Shown here: piece by piece, positions 1-7,379 of the stretch | Numbering within the stretch: the first letter of the stretch is position 1 | How the letters are laid out: every line of letters begins with the position of its first letter | Assembly (NCBI GenBank): GCA_964550165.1 | Contig: CAZJYC010000060.1 | Span: 1 to 15,056, forward strand | Length of the DNA: 15,056 nucleotides | DNA from: CAZJYC01 sp964550165 | GTDB taxonomy: Bacteria > Acidobacteriota > Aminicenantia > Aminicenantales > Aminicenantaceae | Direction: 5' to 3' | The notes under the pieces: generated by a model | The model's input: the letters and a program-made list of their open reading frames with translations, nothing else | Told to the model about the DNA's origin: nothing | Databases searched by the model: none | Made by a program: the position numbers and the translations under genes

Positions 1-30
1 CTTCTTCCTCTCAAACTTTCTCTTCGCCAT
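1..30 (-). CDS. tuf: Elongation factor Tu, 5' fragment (str-operon copy)
   Basis: Only the first ten codons are inside the window. They read MAKRKFERKK, which matches the usual EF-Tu start (MAKEKFERKKPH...). The ATG lies at 28-30 and is preceded by a full AGGAGG at 40-45 with a 9-nt spacer. EF-Tu is the GTPase that delivers aminoacyl-tRNA to the ribosome, and tuf directly after fusA is the standard str-operon order. The fusA-tuf gap is 55 nt and shows no convincing promoter or terminator. The identification rests on ten residues plus gene order. A second tuf 3' end lies at the other edge of the window, so the genome probably has two tuf copies. Confidence 0.88.
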   Translation of the reverse strand, partial: MAKRKFERKK

Positions 31-39
31 TTTCCCTTA

Positions 40-45
40 CCTCCT
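40..45 (-). promoter_or_regulatory. Ribosome binding site of the downstream tuf
   Basis: AGGAGG read on the minus strand, 9 nt before the tuf ATG. It is the most complete Shine-Dalgarno sequence at the str end of the window, in keeping with the high expression expected for EF-Tu. Confidence 0.75.
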
Positions 46-85
46 ATCCATTATGTTTCGTTTTTTCGACATTATTCTTCATATT

Positions 86-2182
86 TTATCGATGGACCGG
101 AACCCGGCCTTCAATCCGGGCCAGGACCTCATCAGCGACGGGAGAGGGAGTCAGTTCATAACGGAGAAATTCCATAGAAAAAAAACCTCTTCCTTGAGTT
201 AAGGTTCTCAAAATGGTCGCATAACCGAACATCTCTTCCAGAGGAACGAGAGCCTTGATCACTCTCGATGTCCCTCGCATCACCATTTCCTCGATCTTTC
301 CTCGTCTGGCATTGATGTCTCCCACGATGTCTCCCAAATACTCATCCGGAGCAACGACTTCTAAGCTCATTATGGGCTCGAGAAGAACGAGACGTGCTTT
401 GGAGGCAGCATCTTTGAACGCTAGAGACCCAGCGATCTTAAAAGCTATGGCCGTTGAGTCGACGTCATGGTATGAGCCGCCGATAAGGGTGGCTCTGACA
501 TCGACCACAGGAAATGCGGCTAAAATCCCTGTTTCCATGGCCTCCTCAATGCCTTTTTGGATCGAAGGGATAAACTCCTTGGGGACTGAACCTCCCTTAA
601 TTTTATCGACAAATTCGAACCCTGCACCCCTGGCTAACGGCTCGATCGAAATCCTGCAATGTCCATACTGTCCTCTTCCCCCTGTCTGTCGGACATACTT
701 TCCCTCACCTTCAGCCTTCTTGGAAATCGTCTCTTTGTAGGCAACTTGCGGTTTTCCCAAATTGACCTTGACGCCATACTCTCTTTCCATGCGGTCCATC
801 AAGATCTCCAGGTGGAGTTCCCCCATGCCGCAGACCAGCGTTTGACCTGTCGAGGGATCCTGGGCAACCTTGAAGGTTGGGTCTTCCTTTGTCAGCTTCT
901 CGAGGGCATTCGCCAATTTGATATGCTCGACTTTGGATTTGGGCTCAATAATCGCGGATATAACCGGCTCTGGAAATTTTATGGGTTCAAGGATGATGGG
1001 ACGATGCTTGACACAAAGAGTATCTCCTGTGGACAGGTTTTTTCCTGAAACAAGGGCAACTATATCGCCCGCAAAAACCTCCTGAATCTCCTTTCTTTTA
1101 TTCGAATGCATCTCCAGAAGTCTTATGATGCGGTCATCCTCATTCTTGGTGGCGTTGCGAAACCAAGAGCCGACCTTGGTCTTTCCCGAATACACCCGGA
1201 TAAAAGCAAGGGAGCCAGCATAGGTATCGATCATGATCTTGAAAACCAATGCTGAAAAAGGCTCATCGTCGGAAGCTGTCCTTGTCTCGATATCCAGTGT
1301 CCGCGGATGATGTCCCTTGACCGGAGGAATGTCCAGCGGTGAGGGTAAGTAATCCACAATAGCATCCAATAGCGGATGAACACCCTTGTTCTTGAAAGAA
1401 GCCCCAAAAAGGACGGGAACAAGGCGAAGAGAAATTGTCCCTTTCCGGATAACTTTTTTTATTTCTTCAGAAGATATCTCAGCACCTTCTAAATACTTCT
1501 CCATCAAGGAATCATCCAGATCGCTGATCTGCTCTAACATCCTGTTCCGTTTTTCCTGAGTTTCCGTCTTGTATTCATCGGAAACGTCTCTCACTTCAAA
1601 CTTTGTCCCCAACAAATCGTAGCCCCAGTCCACTTCTTTCATATGGACAAGGTCAATCACTCCTCTGAAGTTTTCTTCTCTTCCCAGAGGGATTTGGATA
1701 ACGAGGGGATTGGCGTCCAGCCTTTTTTTGAGCTGTTCTATGGCTCTTTCTGGGTCGACACCGATCCTATCCAACTTGTTGATGTAGACAATTCGAGGAA
1801 CCTGATAGCGGTCAGCCTGCCTCCAGACTGTCTCGGATTGAGGTTCGACTCCGCCCACACCGCAGAGAATGATGATTGCCCCGTCAAGGACTCTTAAGGA
1901 ACGCTCGACTTCGGCTGTGAAATCCACATGTCCAGGCGTATCGATGATGTTGACTCGATGATTTTTCCAGCAGCAGGTGGTGGCAGCCGAAGTGATGGTT
2001 ATTCCGCGCTCTTGCTCTTGCTCCATCCAATCCATAACTGCTGTGCCTTCATCGACCTCTCCCATCTTGTAGGTGATGCCTGTGTAGAAAAGAATACGCT
2101 CTGTTGTGGTAGTCTTCCCCGCATCGATATGGGCCATGATGCCTATGTTTCTGATGTCTCTGATTGGATATTTTCGAGCCAA
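86..2182 (-). CDS. fusA: Elongation factor G
   Basis: EF-G, 698 aa, the usual length. It is the GTPase that drives tRNA-mRNA translocation and, with RRF, ribosome recycling in the cytoplasm. The G domain shows the P-loop AHIDAGKT (residues 17-24), the switch I motif RGITIT (59-64), DTPGH (81-85) and NKLD (135-138). The later domains keep CGMGELHLEI, GGRGQYGH and GSYHDVDS. The start is TTG at 2180-2182 (MARKYPIRDIRNIGIM...), matching where EF-G proteins normally begin, with GGAG 7 nt upstream. The nearby ATG at 2194 is in another frame, and the first in-frame ATG (M16) would cut into the strand before the P-loop. It follows rpsG by 51 nt and precedes tuf, so it belongs to the str operon. The NKLD motif, where most bacterial EF-G have NKMD, is a mild oddity shared with the mitochondrial/spd type. 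Confidence 0.98.
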   Translation of the reverse strand: MARKYPIRDIRNIGIMAHIDAGKTTTTERILFYTGITYKMGEVDEGTAVMDWMEQEQERGITITSAATTCCWKNHRVNIIDTPGHVDFTAEVERSLRVLDGAIIILCGVGGVEPQSETVWRQADRYQVPRIVYINKLDRIGVDPERAIEQLKKRLDANPLVIQIPLGREENFRGVIDLVHMKEVDWGYDLLGTKFEVRDVSDEYKTETQEKRNRMLEQISDLDDSLMEKYLEGAEISSEEIKKVIRKGTISLRLVPVLFGASFKNKGVHPLLDAIVDYLPSPLDIPPVKGHHPRTLDIETRTASDDEPFSALVFKIMIDTYAGSLAFIRVYSGKTKVGSWFRNATKNEDDRIIRLLEMHSNKRKEIQEVFAGDIVALVSGKNLSTGDTLCVKHRPIILEPIKFPEPVISAIIEPKSKVEHIKLANALEKLTKEDPTFKVAQDPSTGQTLVCGMGELHLEILMDRMEREYGVKVNLGKPQVAYKETISKKAEGEGKYVRQTGGRGQYGHCRISIEPLARGAGFEFVDKIKGGSVPKEFIPSIQKGIEEAMETGILAAFPVVDVRATLIGGSYHDVDSTAIAFKIAGSLAFKDAASKARLVLLEPIMSLEVVAPDEYLGDIVGDINARRGKIEEMVMRGTSRVIKALVPLEEMFGYATILRTLTQGRGFFSMEFLRYELTPSPVADEVLARIEGRVPVHR

Positions 2183-2189
2183 TTCGAAA

Positions 2190-2193
2190 CTCC
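2190..2193 (-). promoter_or_regulatory. Ribosome binding site deciding the fusA TTG start
   Basis: GGAG on the minus strand, exactly 7 nt from the TTG at 2180-2182. It overlaps an out-of-frame ATG (ATGGAG), which therefore cannot use it. Spacing and the conserved EF-G N-terminus together fix the TTG start. Confidence 0.7.
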
Positions 2194-2233
2194 ATTTTAA
2201 TTGTAGTCAACTTTTCTTTTTTAATAAGAGAGA

Positions 2234-2704
2234 CTACCATCTATAATGAGCAAAAGCTCTATTGGATTCGGCCATTTTATGGGTATCTTCCTTCTTTTTA
2301 ATCGCTCCTCCACGATTGTTCGCCGCATCGATGATTTCTGCCGAAAGCTTCTCATCCATGCTCTTTCCTGCTCTCTCTTTAGCAAACCTGGTCAGCCATC
2401 TCACCGCCAACGAAATCGACCGATCCTCAGGAACTTCGACCGGAACTTGATAGGTTGCCCCTCCAACTCTTCTCGATTTTGTCTCGAGCACCGGCCTGAC
2501 ATTCTCCACAGCTTTCTCGAACATCTTCAACGGATCTTCTTTGGCCTTTTGTTTAACTCGCTCCATGGCGCTGTAGACAATTCTCGCGGCTACGCTCTTC
2601 TTGCCCCGCCTAATCACGGTATTGATGAATTTGGACACAAGAGTGCTGTTGTAAAAGTGGTCCGGCAGCGGCTTCCTTTTCTTGACCTTACCTCTTCGGG
2701 GCAT
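2234..2704 (-). CDS. rpsG: 30S ribosomal protein S7
   Basis: S7, 156 aa, the standard length. It is a primary 16S rRNA binder that organises the 3' (head) domain of the small subunit and lies near the E-site mRNA exit; in E. coli it is also the translational repressor of the str operon. The protein starts MPRRGKVKKR and shows the family core (STLVSKFINTVIRRGKKS, GGATYQVPVEV, RWLTRFAKERAGKSM) and ends AESNRAFAHYRW. The ATG at 2702-2704 has GGAG 6 nt upstream. It follows rpsL by 11 nt, much tighter than the E. coli rpsL-rpsG spacer that S7 binds, so E. coli-type S7 repression at that site looks unlikely. The stop is TAG. Confidence 0.99.
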   Translation of the reverse strand: MPRRGKVKKRKPLPDHFYNSTLVSKFINTVIRRGKKSVAARIVYSAMERVKQKAKEDPLKMFEKAVENVRPVLETKSRRVGGATYQVPVEVPEDRSISLAVRWLTRFAKERAGKSMDEKLSAEIIDAANNRGGAIKKKEDTHKMAESNRAFAHYRW

Positions 2705-2715
2705 TAGCCTCTCCT

Positions 2716-3105
2716 TTATTGAGCGATTCTCTTCTCTTTCGGTTTTTTGGCTCCGTATCTAGATCTGCTTCTTTTCCGGTCGGCCACGCCTTCGCAGTCT
2801 AATGTTCCACGGATAATGTGGTAGCGAACGCCAGGCAGGTCCTTCACACGCCCTCCTCTGATAACAACGATCGAATGCTCCTGGAGATTGTGTCCTATTC
2901 CTGGAATATAGGCTGTGACTTCTATATTATTGGTTAATCTAACTCGAGCCACTTTTCTCATGGCCGAATTAGGCTTTTTGGGTGTAGTGGTAAAAACACG
3001 GGTACACACGCCTCTCTTCTGGGGGCACCTCTCTAAGGCTGGAGACTTGCTCTTATACTTTTTTTGTCTCCGGCCTTTCCTGACCAATTGGTTAATCGTA
3101 GTCAA
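2716..3105 (-). CDS. rpsL: 30S ribosomal protein S12
   Basis: S12, 129 aa from the chosen start. It sits in the decoding centre and controls accuracy of tRNA selection. Diagnostic blocks are CPQKRGVCTRV, TTTPKKPNSAMRK and GGRVKDLPGVRYH. The lysines whose mutation gives streptomycin resistance (E. coli K43 and K88) are both lysine, so the allele looks wild type. The aspartate methylthiolated by RimO is present in KDLPG. No ATG exists near the conserved start. TTG at 3103-3105 gives MTTINQLVRKGRR, like the usual MPTINQL, with AGGAG 8 nt upstream. A TTG at 3111 would have only a 2-nt spacer. It is the first gene of the str transcript, just downstream of a strong promoter. The C-terminus has a short basic tail (PKEKRIAQ). 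Confidence 0.98.
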   Translation of the reverse strand: MTTINQLVRKGRRQKKYKSKSPALERCPQKRGVCTRVFTTTPKKPNSAMRKVARVRLTNNIEVTAYIPGIGHNLQEHSIVVIRGGRVKDLPGVRYHIIRGTLDCEGVADRKRSRSRYGAKKPKEKRIAQ

Positions 3106-3113
3106 CGGCAATA

Positions 3114-3118
3114 CTCCT
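3114..3118 (-). promoter_or_regulatory. Ribosome binding site deciding the rpsL TTG start
   Basis: AGGAG (within AAAAGGAG) on the minus strand. The spacer is 8 nt to the TTG at 3103-3105 but only 2 nt to the TTG at 3109-3111, which favours the inner TTG. Confidence 0.65.
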
Positions 3119-3125
3119 TTTAAAT

Positions 3126-3167
3126 AAAAAAAAATTTATTCATTCCGAGCGGAGAAACTCAGAACGA
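3126..3167 (-). promoter_or_regulatory. Hairpin plus U-run in the str mRNA leader
   Basis: On the minus strand TCGTTCTGAG and CTCGGAATGA pair over 10 bp (two G-U wobbles) around the 8-nt loop TTTCTCCG (3140-3167). ATAAA and nine T residues (3126-3134) follow. From the promoter just upstream, transcription should begin near 3168-3169, so the hairpin would be at the extreme 5' end of the str mRNA. It could be a 5' stabilising stem, an attenuator, or a weak intrinsic terminator of rpoBC. The 5-nt gap between stem and U-run makes a strong terminator less likely. The pairing is seen; the function is inferred. Confidence 0.45.
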
Positions 3168-3175
3168 TTGGGTGG

Positions 3176-3204
3176 ATGATAGCAAAAACAGTTTGCTATG
3201 TCAA
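3176..3204 (-). promoter_or_regulatory. Sigma70-type promoter of the str operon
   Basis: TTGACA (3199-3204), a 17-bp spacer and TATCAT (3176-3181) on the minus strand. The -35 is a perfect consensus, the spacing is optimal and the -10 matches five of six positions. It lies in the 125-nt gap after rpoC and about 63 nt before the rpsL start, so it would drive rpsL-rpsG-fusA-tuf independently of the upstream rpoBC transcript. A start near 3168-3169 is predicted by spacing. Confidence 0.8.
3179..3199. repeat. Perfect inverted repeat inside the str promoter (possible operator)
   Basis: ATAGCAAA, five bases, TTTGCTAT: perfect 8-bp arms that fill the spacer between -35 and -10 and overlap the edge of both boxes. 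This is where a dimeric repressor or a spacer-binding activator would sit. No regulator gene is visible in the window. Repeats of this size occur a few times by chance in 15 kb, but the chance of one in this particular gap is small. Confidence 0.5.
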
Positions 3205-3230
3205 GGATTTAGAGGCAGTTAGAGCAAAAT

Positions 3231-6200
3231 TTAGCTCTGGAGATGAACGTCTATTCCTTTCTCTACCTCTTCACCCTTTTCCAACTTCAATTCCACGTTT
3301 CTATAGTGTCTGTAGCCAGTACCAGCAGGGATAAGCCTTCCCATAATGATATTCTCTTTCAGCCGCCTGAGATGATCCACCTTTCCATAAAGGCTTGCCT
3401 CTGTCAGGACACGGGTTGTTTCCTGGAAGGATGCAGCGGCGATAAAACTATCCGTGCTTAAAGCGCTCTTGGTGACTCCCAGAAGGAGCGGTCTGGCTTT
3501 CGCCGGTTTTCCGCCCCTCTTGAGGATTCTATCGTTTTCTTCCTGGAACACAAACTTATCCACCTGCTCATCCACCAGAAACTCTGTGTCCCCGACTTCC
3601 TCAACTTTGATCCAGCGCAACATCTGCCGAATGATAATCTCAATATGTTTGTCGTTGATGGAGACTCCCTGAAGCCTGTAGACTTCCTGAATCTCGCGCA
3701 GGAGATACTCCGCCAACTCCTTCTCGCCAAGAACTCTGAGGATATCATGAGGGTTCACTGGTCCATCCATCAGAGATGTTCCGGCTCTGACCCGCTCTCC
3801 ATCGCCTACGCTGAGATGGGCACCTTTGGGGATAAAATATTCCTTCTCTCCGCCTCGCTCATTACGAACGGTCAACTTTCTATAGCCTCGGATCAGTCCG
3901 CCAAATTCTGTATTACCGTCGATTTCAGAAATGACAGCTTGCTGCTTCGGCCGGCGGGCCTCAAAAAGTTCTTCTGCGCGGGGTAAACCGCCTGTGATGT
4001 CCTTTGTCCGCGCAACTTCTCGAGGGATTTTCGCCAGAATATCTCCTGCGTAGACTTTCTCCTTATCTTTGACCTCGAGATTCGCTCCAGAAGGAAGATA
4101 ATATTTCCTGAGCACGACAGGCTTATGGGCCTTATCCCTTTTCTTCTCATCGATGATTTCAATCCTGGGCTGCATTTTTTCGTCTTTGGGTTCAATGATG
4201 ACGCGGGTGACTAGTCCTGTAAATTCATCCTGCACTTCTTCCATGGTGACACCGAGAGCCACATCACAGAAATTCGCAGAACCTTTTTCCTCAGTCAGGA
4301 TGAAGGTATTGAACGGGTCCCATTCGGCGAACTGCTGGCGGGCTTTCACTTCTTCTCCATCATTGACCACGACCTTGGCTCCATAGGGAACTTGATAATG
4401 CTCGACTTCGCGTCCACGGTGGTCAAGGATGGCCACATTGGCACTCCTGTTGACAACGACCAAAGATTCTTCCTTGTTGATGACATATTTCAGGTTATTG
4501 AACTTGATTACCCCGTCATTTTTAGCTTCAAGCTTGGACCTCTCAGCGCCCCTCATAGCGATACCGCCCACGTGGAAAGTCCTCATGGTCAGCTGCGTTC
4601 CTGGCTCTCCGATGGACTGGGCCGCGATGATTCCGACCGCTTCTCCAAGCTCCACGGGGCGACCTGAGGCCATGTCGCGTCCGTAGCAGAGCTGGCAAAC
4701 CCCTCTCTTGGATTCGCAAGTCAGCAGAGAGCGGATCTTGACCCGTTCAATGCCCAATTCTAGAAATTTCTGAGCGACATCCTCGGAAATCTCTTGATTC
4801 ATCTCCACGATGATTTCGTTGGTGTCTGGATGGGGAATCCTTTCCAGAGAGGTACGGCCAATGATTCGGTCCACGAAGGGCTCGATCAGTTCGCCATTTT
4901 CGACAATGGCTGTGACGTTGATCCCTTTCAGCGTTCCGCAGTCGTGCTCGTCGACGATAACCTCTTGGGCCACATCCACCAGCTTTCTGGTTAAATAGCC
5001 AGAATTCGCGGTCTTCAAGGCTGTATCGGCCAGCCCTTTTCGGGCTCCGTGAGTCGAGATAAAGTATTGGAGAACGTTCAGCCCTTCCCGTAAATTGGAG
5101 ATAATCGGGGTCTCCATGATTTCTCCTGAAGGCTTGCTCATCAGCCCTCTGATTCCTGCCAACTGGCGGATCTGCTGTTTGTTTCCTCTTGAGCCGGAAT
5201 CAGCCATGACAAAAAGGGCATTCAACTCTTTCTCTTCGAAGCTGACTTTGCGCATCTTCTCAATCATCGCATTGGAGATTTTGTCTGTGACAGATCCCCA
5301 GATCTCGACAATTCGGTTGAACCGCTCTCCTGCGGAGATCGTGCCTTCCTTGTAGAGCTTCTCGACATCCTGAACTTCCTTAAAGGCTCTATCGACAAGT
5401 TCATGTTTTTCTTTAGGAATGATAAAATCATCGATTCCCAGAGAAAAGCCAGCGAAGGTTGCCTGGTTGAACCCAAGCTCCTTCATCTTATCCAGCATTT
5501 CGATGGTGGGGTCAAGGCCGACCTTCAAATAGGTGTAATAAACCAGGCCTTCAAGACCTTTCTTCCTCAGCATGCCGTTAACAAAGGGGATCTTTTCGGG
5601 AAGGATGTTGTTGAAGATGATCCGTCCGGGCGTCGTCTCGATCAGCTTGTTGCGCATTTCTATCACAGGGCAAGAAAGAACCGCTTGATCATCGTAGAAG
5701 GTGGAGAGATTCATAAATTGCCCGTTGAAGCGCACCTTCACTCGTGCATGAAGGCCAACCTCTTTATTCTCCAAGGCCAATAAGACCTCTTCTTTAGAAG
5801 CGAAAATGCGTCCTTCTCCTTTCTGCCCCTTTTTCTCTAAGGTGAGATAGTAACAACCCAGAACCATATCCTGGCTGGGGATGGCCAGAGGCCTGCCGTG
5901 GGCAGGAGAGAGAATATTCTGGGTGGAAAGCATCAATGTCTGGGCCTCCACCTGAGCTTCGACAGAAAGTGGAATGTGAACTGCCATCTGGTCGCCGTCA
6001 AAGTCAGCGTTGAAGGCGGCACAGACCAGGGGGGGGATTTGGATCGCTTTGCCCTCGACCAAGATAGGCTCAAAGGCCTGGATGCCTAGACGGTGAAGAG
6101 TCGGAGCTCGATTGAGAAGTATGGGATGTTCTTTGACAACCTCTTCCAGATAATCCCAGACTTCAGATCTTTCCTGCTCATGCCACTCTCGAGCAACCTT

Positions 6201-7379
6201 TACACTCGGGACAAGCCCCTCTTTTTCCAGCTTATGGAAAATGAAAGGCTTGAAGAGTTCCAAGGCCATCTTTTTGGGTAGCCCGCACTGGTTTAGTTTA
6301 AGCTCCGGCCCGACGACAATCACCGACCTTCCTGAATAATCGACGCGCTTGCCAAGCAGGTTCTGACGGAACCTTCCTTGTTTTCCCCGGAGAGCTTCGC
6401 TCAATGACTTCAAGGGTCTCCGATTGGCTCCCAGATGGACTCGTCCTCTTTTTCCGTTGTCAAATAGCGCATCCACAGCCTCTTGAAGCATTCTCTTCTC
6501 ATTGCGAATGATCAGGTCAGGGGCCCTGAGCTCGATCAGTTTCTTCAAGCGGTTGTTGCGGTTTATGACCCTCCTGTAAAGGTCGTTCAAATCCGACGTG
6601 GCAAAACGTCCTCCATCCAGCCGGACAAGCGGTCTGAGGTCCGGAGGAATGACAGGAATGACATCCAAGATCATCCAATCCGGTCGATTGCCGGATTTTT
6701 TAAGCGCCTTAAAAATTCTCAACCTTTTGGCAGAGCGAAGCTTGCGCTGCTGGGAAGTCTCCTTTTTCATCAGATCTCTCAAGCGCGCCGCTTCTTTGGT
6801 GATGTTGATCTGCTCTAGCAGCTTCTTTATGGCCTCTGCTCCTATGCCAATTTCAGCGCTGTCCCCGTATTTTTCATAGGCATCTTTATACTCCTCATCA
6901 TTGAGGAGCTGTTTCTCTTTCAATGGACTCTTGCCTGGGTCGACGACGATATAGGATTCAAAGTAAAGAACTTTTTCGAGGTCTTTGATCGAAAGGTCGA
7001 GCACCAGCCCGATCCGGCTTGGAGTTCCTTTGAAAAACCAGATGTGGGCTACAGGGGAAGCCAAGAGAATATGGCCCATCCGTTCGCGGCGGACCTTGGA
7101 TTTGGTGACCTCAACTCCGCAACGCTCGCAGATGATGCCTCTGTATTTCATCCTCTTGTATTTCCCGCAGAGGCATTCATAATCATTGATCGGTCCAAAA
7201 ATCTTTGCACAGAAAAGTCCATCCTTTTCAGGCTTGAATGTCCTGTAATTGATGGTTTCAGGCTTGGTCACTTCTCCCCAAGACCAGCTTTTAATTTTCT
7301 CGGGAGAAGCGATGCTGATCCTCACCCGGTCAAAATCAACCTTGGATTTTCCTGTCAAATGCCTGGTTTCCATCGTCAT
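3231..7379 (-). CDS. rpoC: DNA-directed RNA polymerase subunit beta'
   Basis: RpoC, 1382 aa, the catalytic clamp subunit of RNA polymerase. The active-site motif NADFDGDQMAVH places the Mg-binding aspartates at about D459, D461 and D463. The N-terminal zinc site is C69, C71, C84 and C87; the second is C814, C888, C895 and C898. The bridge helix and trigger loop (GEAVGIIAAQSIGEPGTQL, TMRTFHVGG) are intact. Residues of about 943-1122 form a large trigger-loop insertion alignable with E. coli SI3, which explains the length relative to about 1200 aa in Firmicutes. The start overlaps the rpoB stop by ATGA at 7376-7379. A second in-frame ATG at 7371-7373 has better Shine-Dalgarno spacing (GGGAG, 7 nt), so the true protein may be two residues shorter. 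The overlap implies translational coupling with rpoB. Confidence 0.99.
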   Translation of the reverse strand: MTMETRHLTGKSKVDFDRVRISIASPEKIKSWSWGEVTKPETINYRTFKPEKDGLFCAKIFGPINDYECLCGKYKRMKYRGIICERCGVEVTKSKVRRERMGHILLASPVAHIWFFKGTPSRIGLVLDLSIKDLEKVLYFESYIVVDPGKSPLKEKQLLNDEEYKDAYEKYGDSAEIGIGAEAIKKLLEQINITKEAARLRDLMKKETSQQRKLRSAKRLRIFKALKKSGNRPDWMILDVIPVIPPDLRPLVRLDGGRFATSDLNDLYRRVINRNNRLKKLIELRAPDLIIRNEKRMLQEAVDALFDNGKRGRVHLGANRRPLKSLSEALRGKQGRFRQNLLGKRVDYSGRSVIVVGPELKLNQCGLPKKMALELFKPFIFHKLEKEGLVPSVKVAREWHEQERSEVWDYLEEVVKEHPILLNRAPTLHRLGIQAFEPILVEGKAIQIPPLVCAAFNADFDGDQMAVHIPLSVEAQVEAQTLMLSTQNILSPAHGRPLAIPSQDMVLGCYYLTLEKKGQKGEGRIFASKEEVLLALENKEVGLHARVKVRFNGQFMNLSTFYDDQAVLSCPVIEMRNKLIETTPGRIIFNNILPEKIPFVNGMLRKKGLEGLVYYTYLKVGLDPTIEMLDKMKELGFNQATFAGFSLGIDDFIIPKEKHELVDRAFKEVQDVEKLYKEGTISAGERFNRIVEIWGSVTDKISNAMIEKMRKVSFEEKELNALFVMADSGSRGNKQQIRQLAGIRGLMSKPSGEIMETPIISNLREGLNVLQYFISTHGARKGLADTALKTANSGYLTRKLVDVAQEVIVDEHDCGTLKGINVTAIVENGELIEPFVDRIIGRTSLERIPHPDTNEIIVEMNQEISEDVAQKFLELGIERVKIRSLLTCESKRGVCQLCYGRDMASGRPVELGEAVGIIAAQSIGEPGTQLTMRTFHVGGIAMRGAERSKLEAKNDGVIKFNNLKYVINKEESLVVVNRSANVAILDHRGREVEHYQVPYGAKVVVNDGEEVKARQQFAEWDPFNTFILTEEKGSANFCDVALGVTMEEVQDEFTGLVTRVIIEPKDEKMQPRIEIIDEKKRDKAHKPVVLRKYYLPSGANLEVKDKEKVYAGDILAKIPREVARTKDITGGLPRAEELFEARRPKQQAVISEIDGNTEFGGLIRGYRKLTVRNERGGEKEYFIPKGAHLSVGDGERVRAGTSLMDGPVNPHDILRVLGEKELAEYLLREIQEVYRLQGVSINDKHIEIIIRQMLRWIKVEEVGDTEFLVDEQVDKFVFQEENDRILKRGGKPAKARPLLLGVTKSALSTDSFIAAASFQETTRVLTEASLYGKVDHLRRLKENIIMGRLIPAGTGYRHYRNVELKLEKGEEVEKGIDVHLQS

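Noticed and set aside
44..82. Twelve-codon ORF in the fusA-tuf gap whose stop overlaps the tuf Shine-Dalgarno
   Set aside because: No ribosome binding site precedes its ATG and the sequence is low-complexity. Such short frames are expected by chance.
2197..2211. GTTGACTACAATTAA before fusA nearly repeats GTTGACTACGATTAA at the rpsL start (3092-3106), suggesting a shared regulatory motif
   Set aside because: A 15-mer pair with one mismatch is expected about five times by chance among all pairs in a 15-kb window, and the two copies lie in different contexts (leader versus coding).
3126..3167. Strong Rho-independent terminator separating rpoC from rpsL
   Set aside because: The stem has two wobble pairs and the U-run starts 5 nt after it. 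It also lies downstream of the str promoter, so a strong terminator here would silence rpsL. It is kept only as a leader hairpin.
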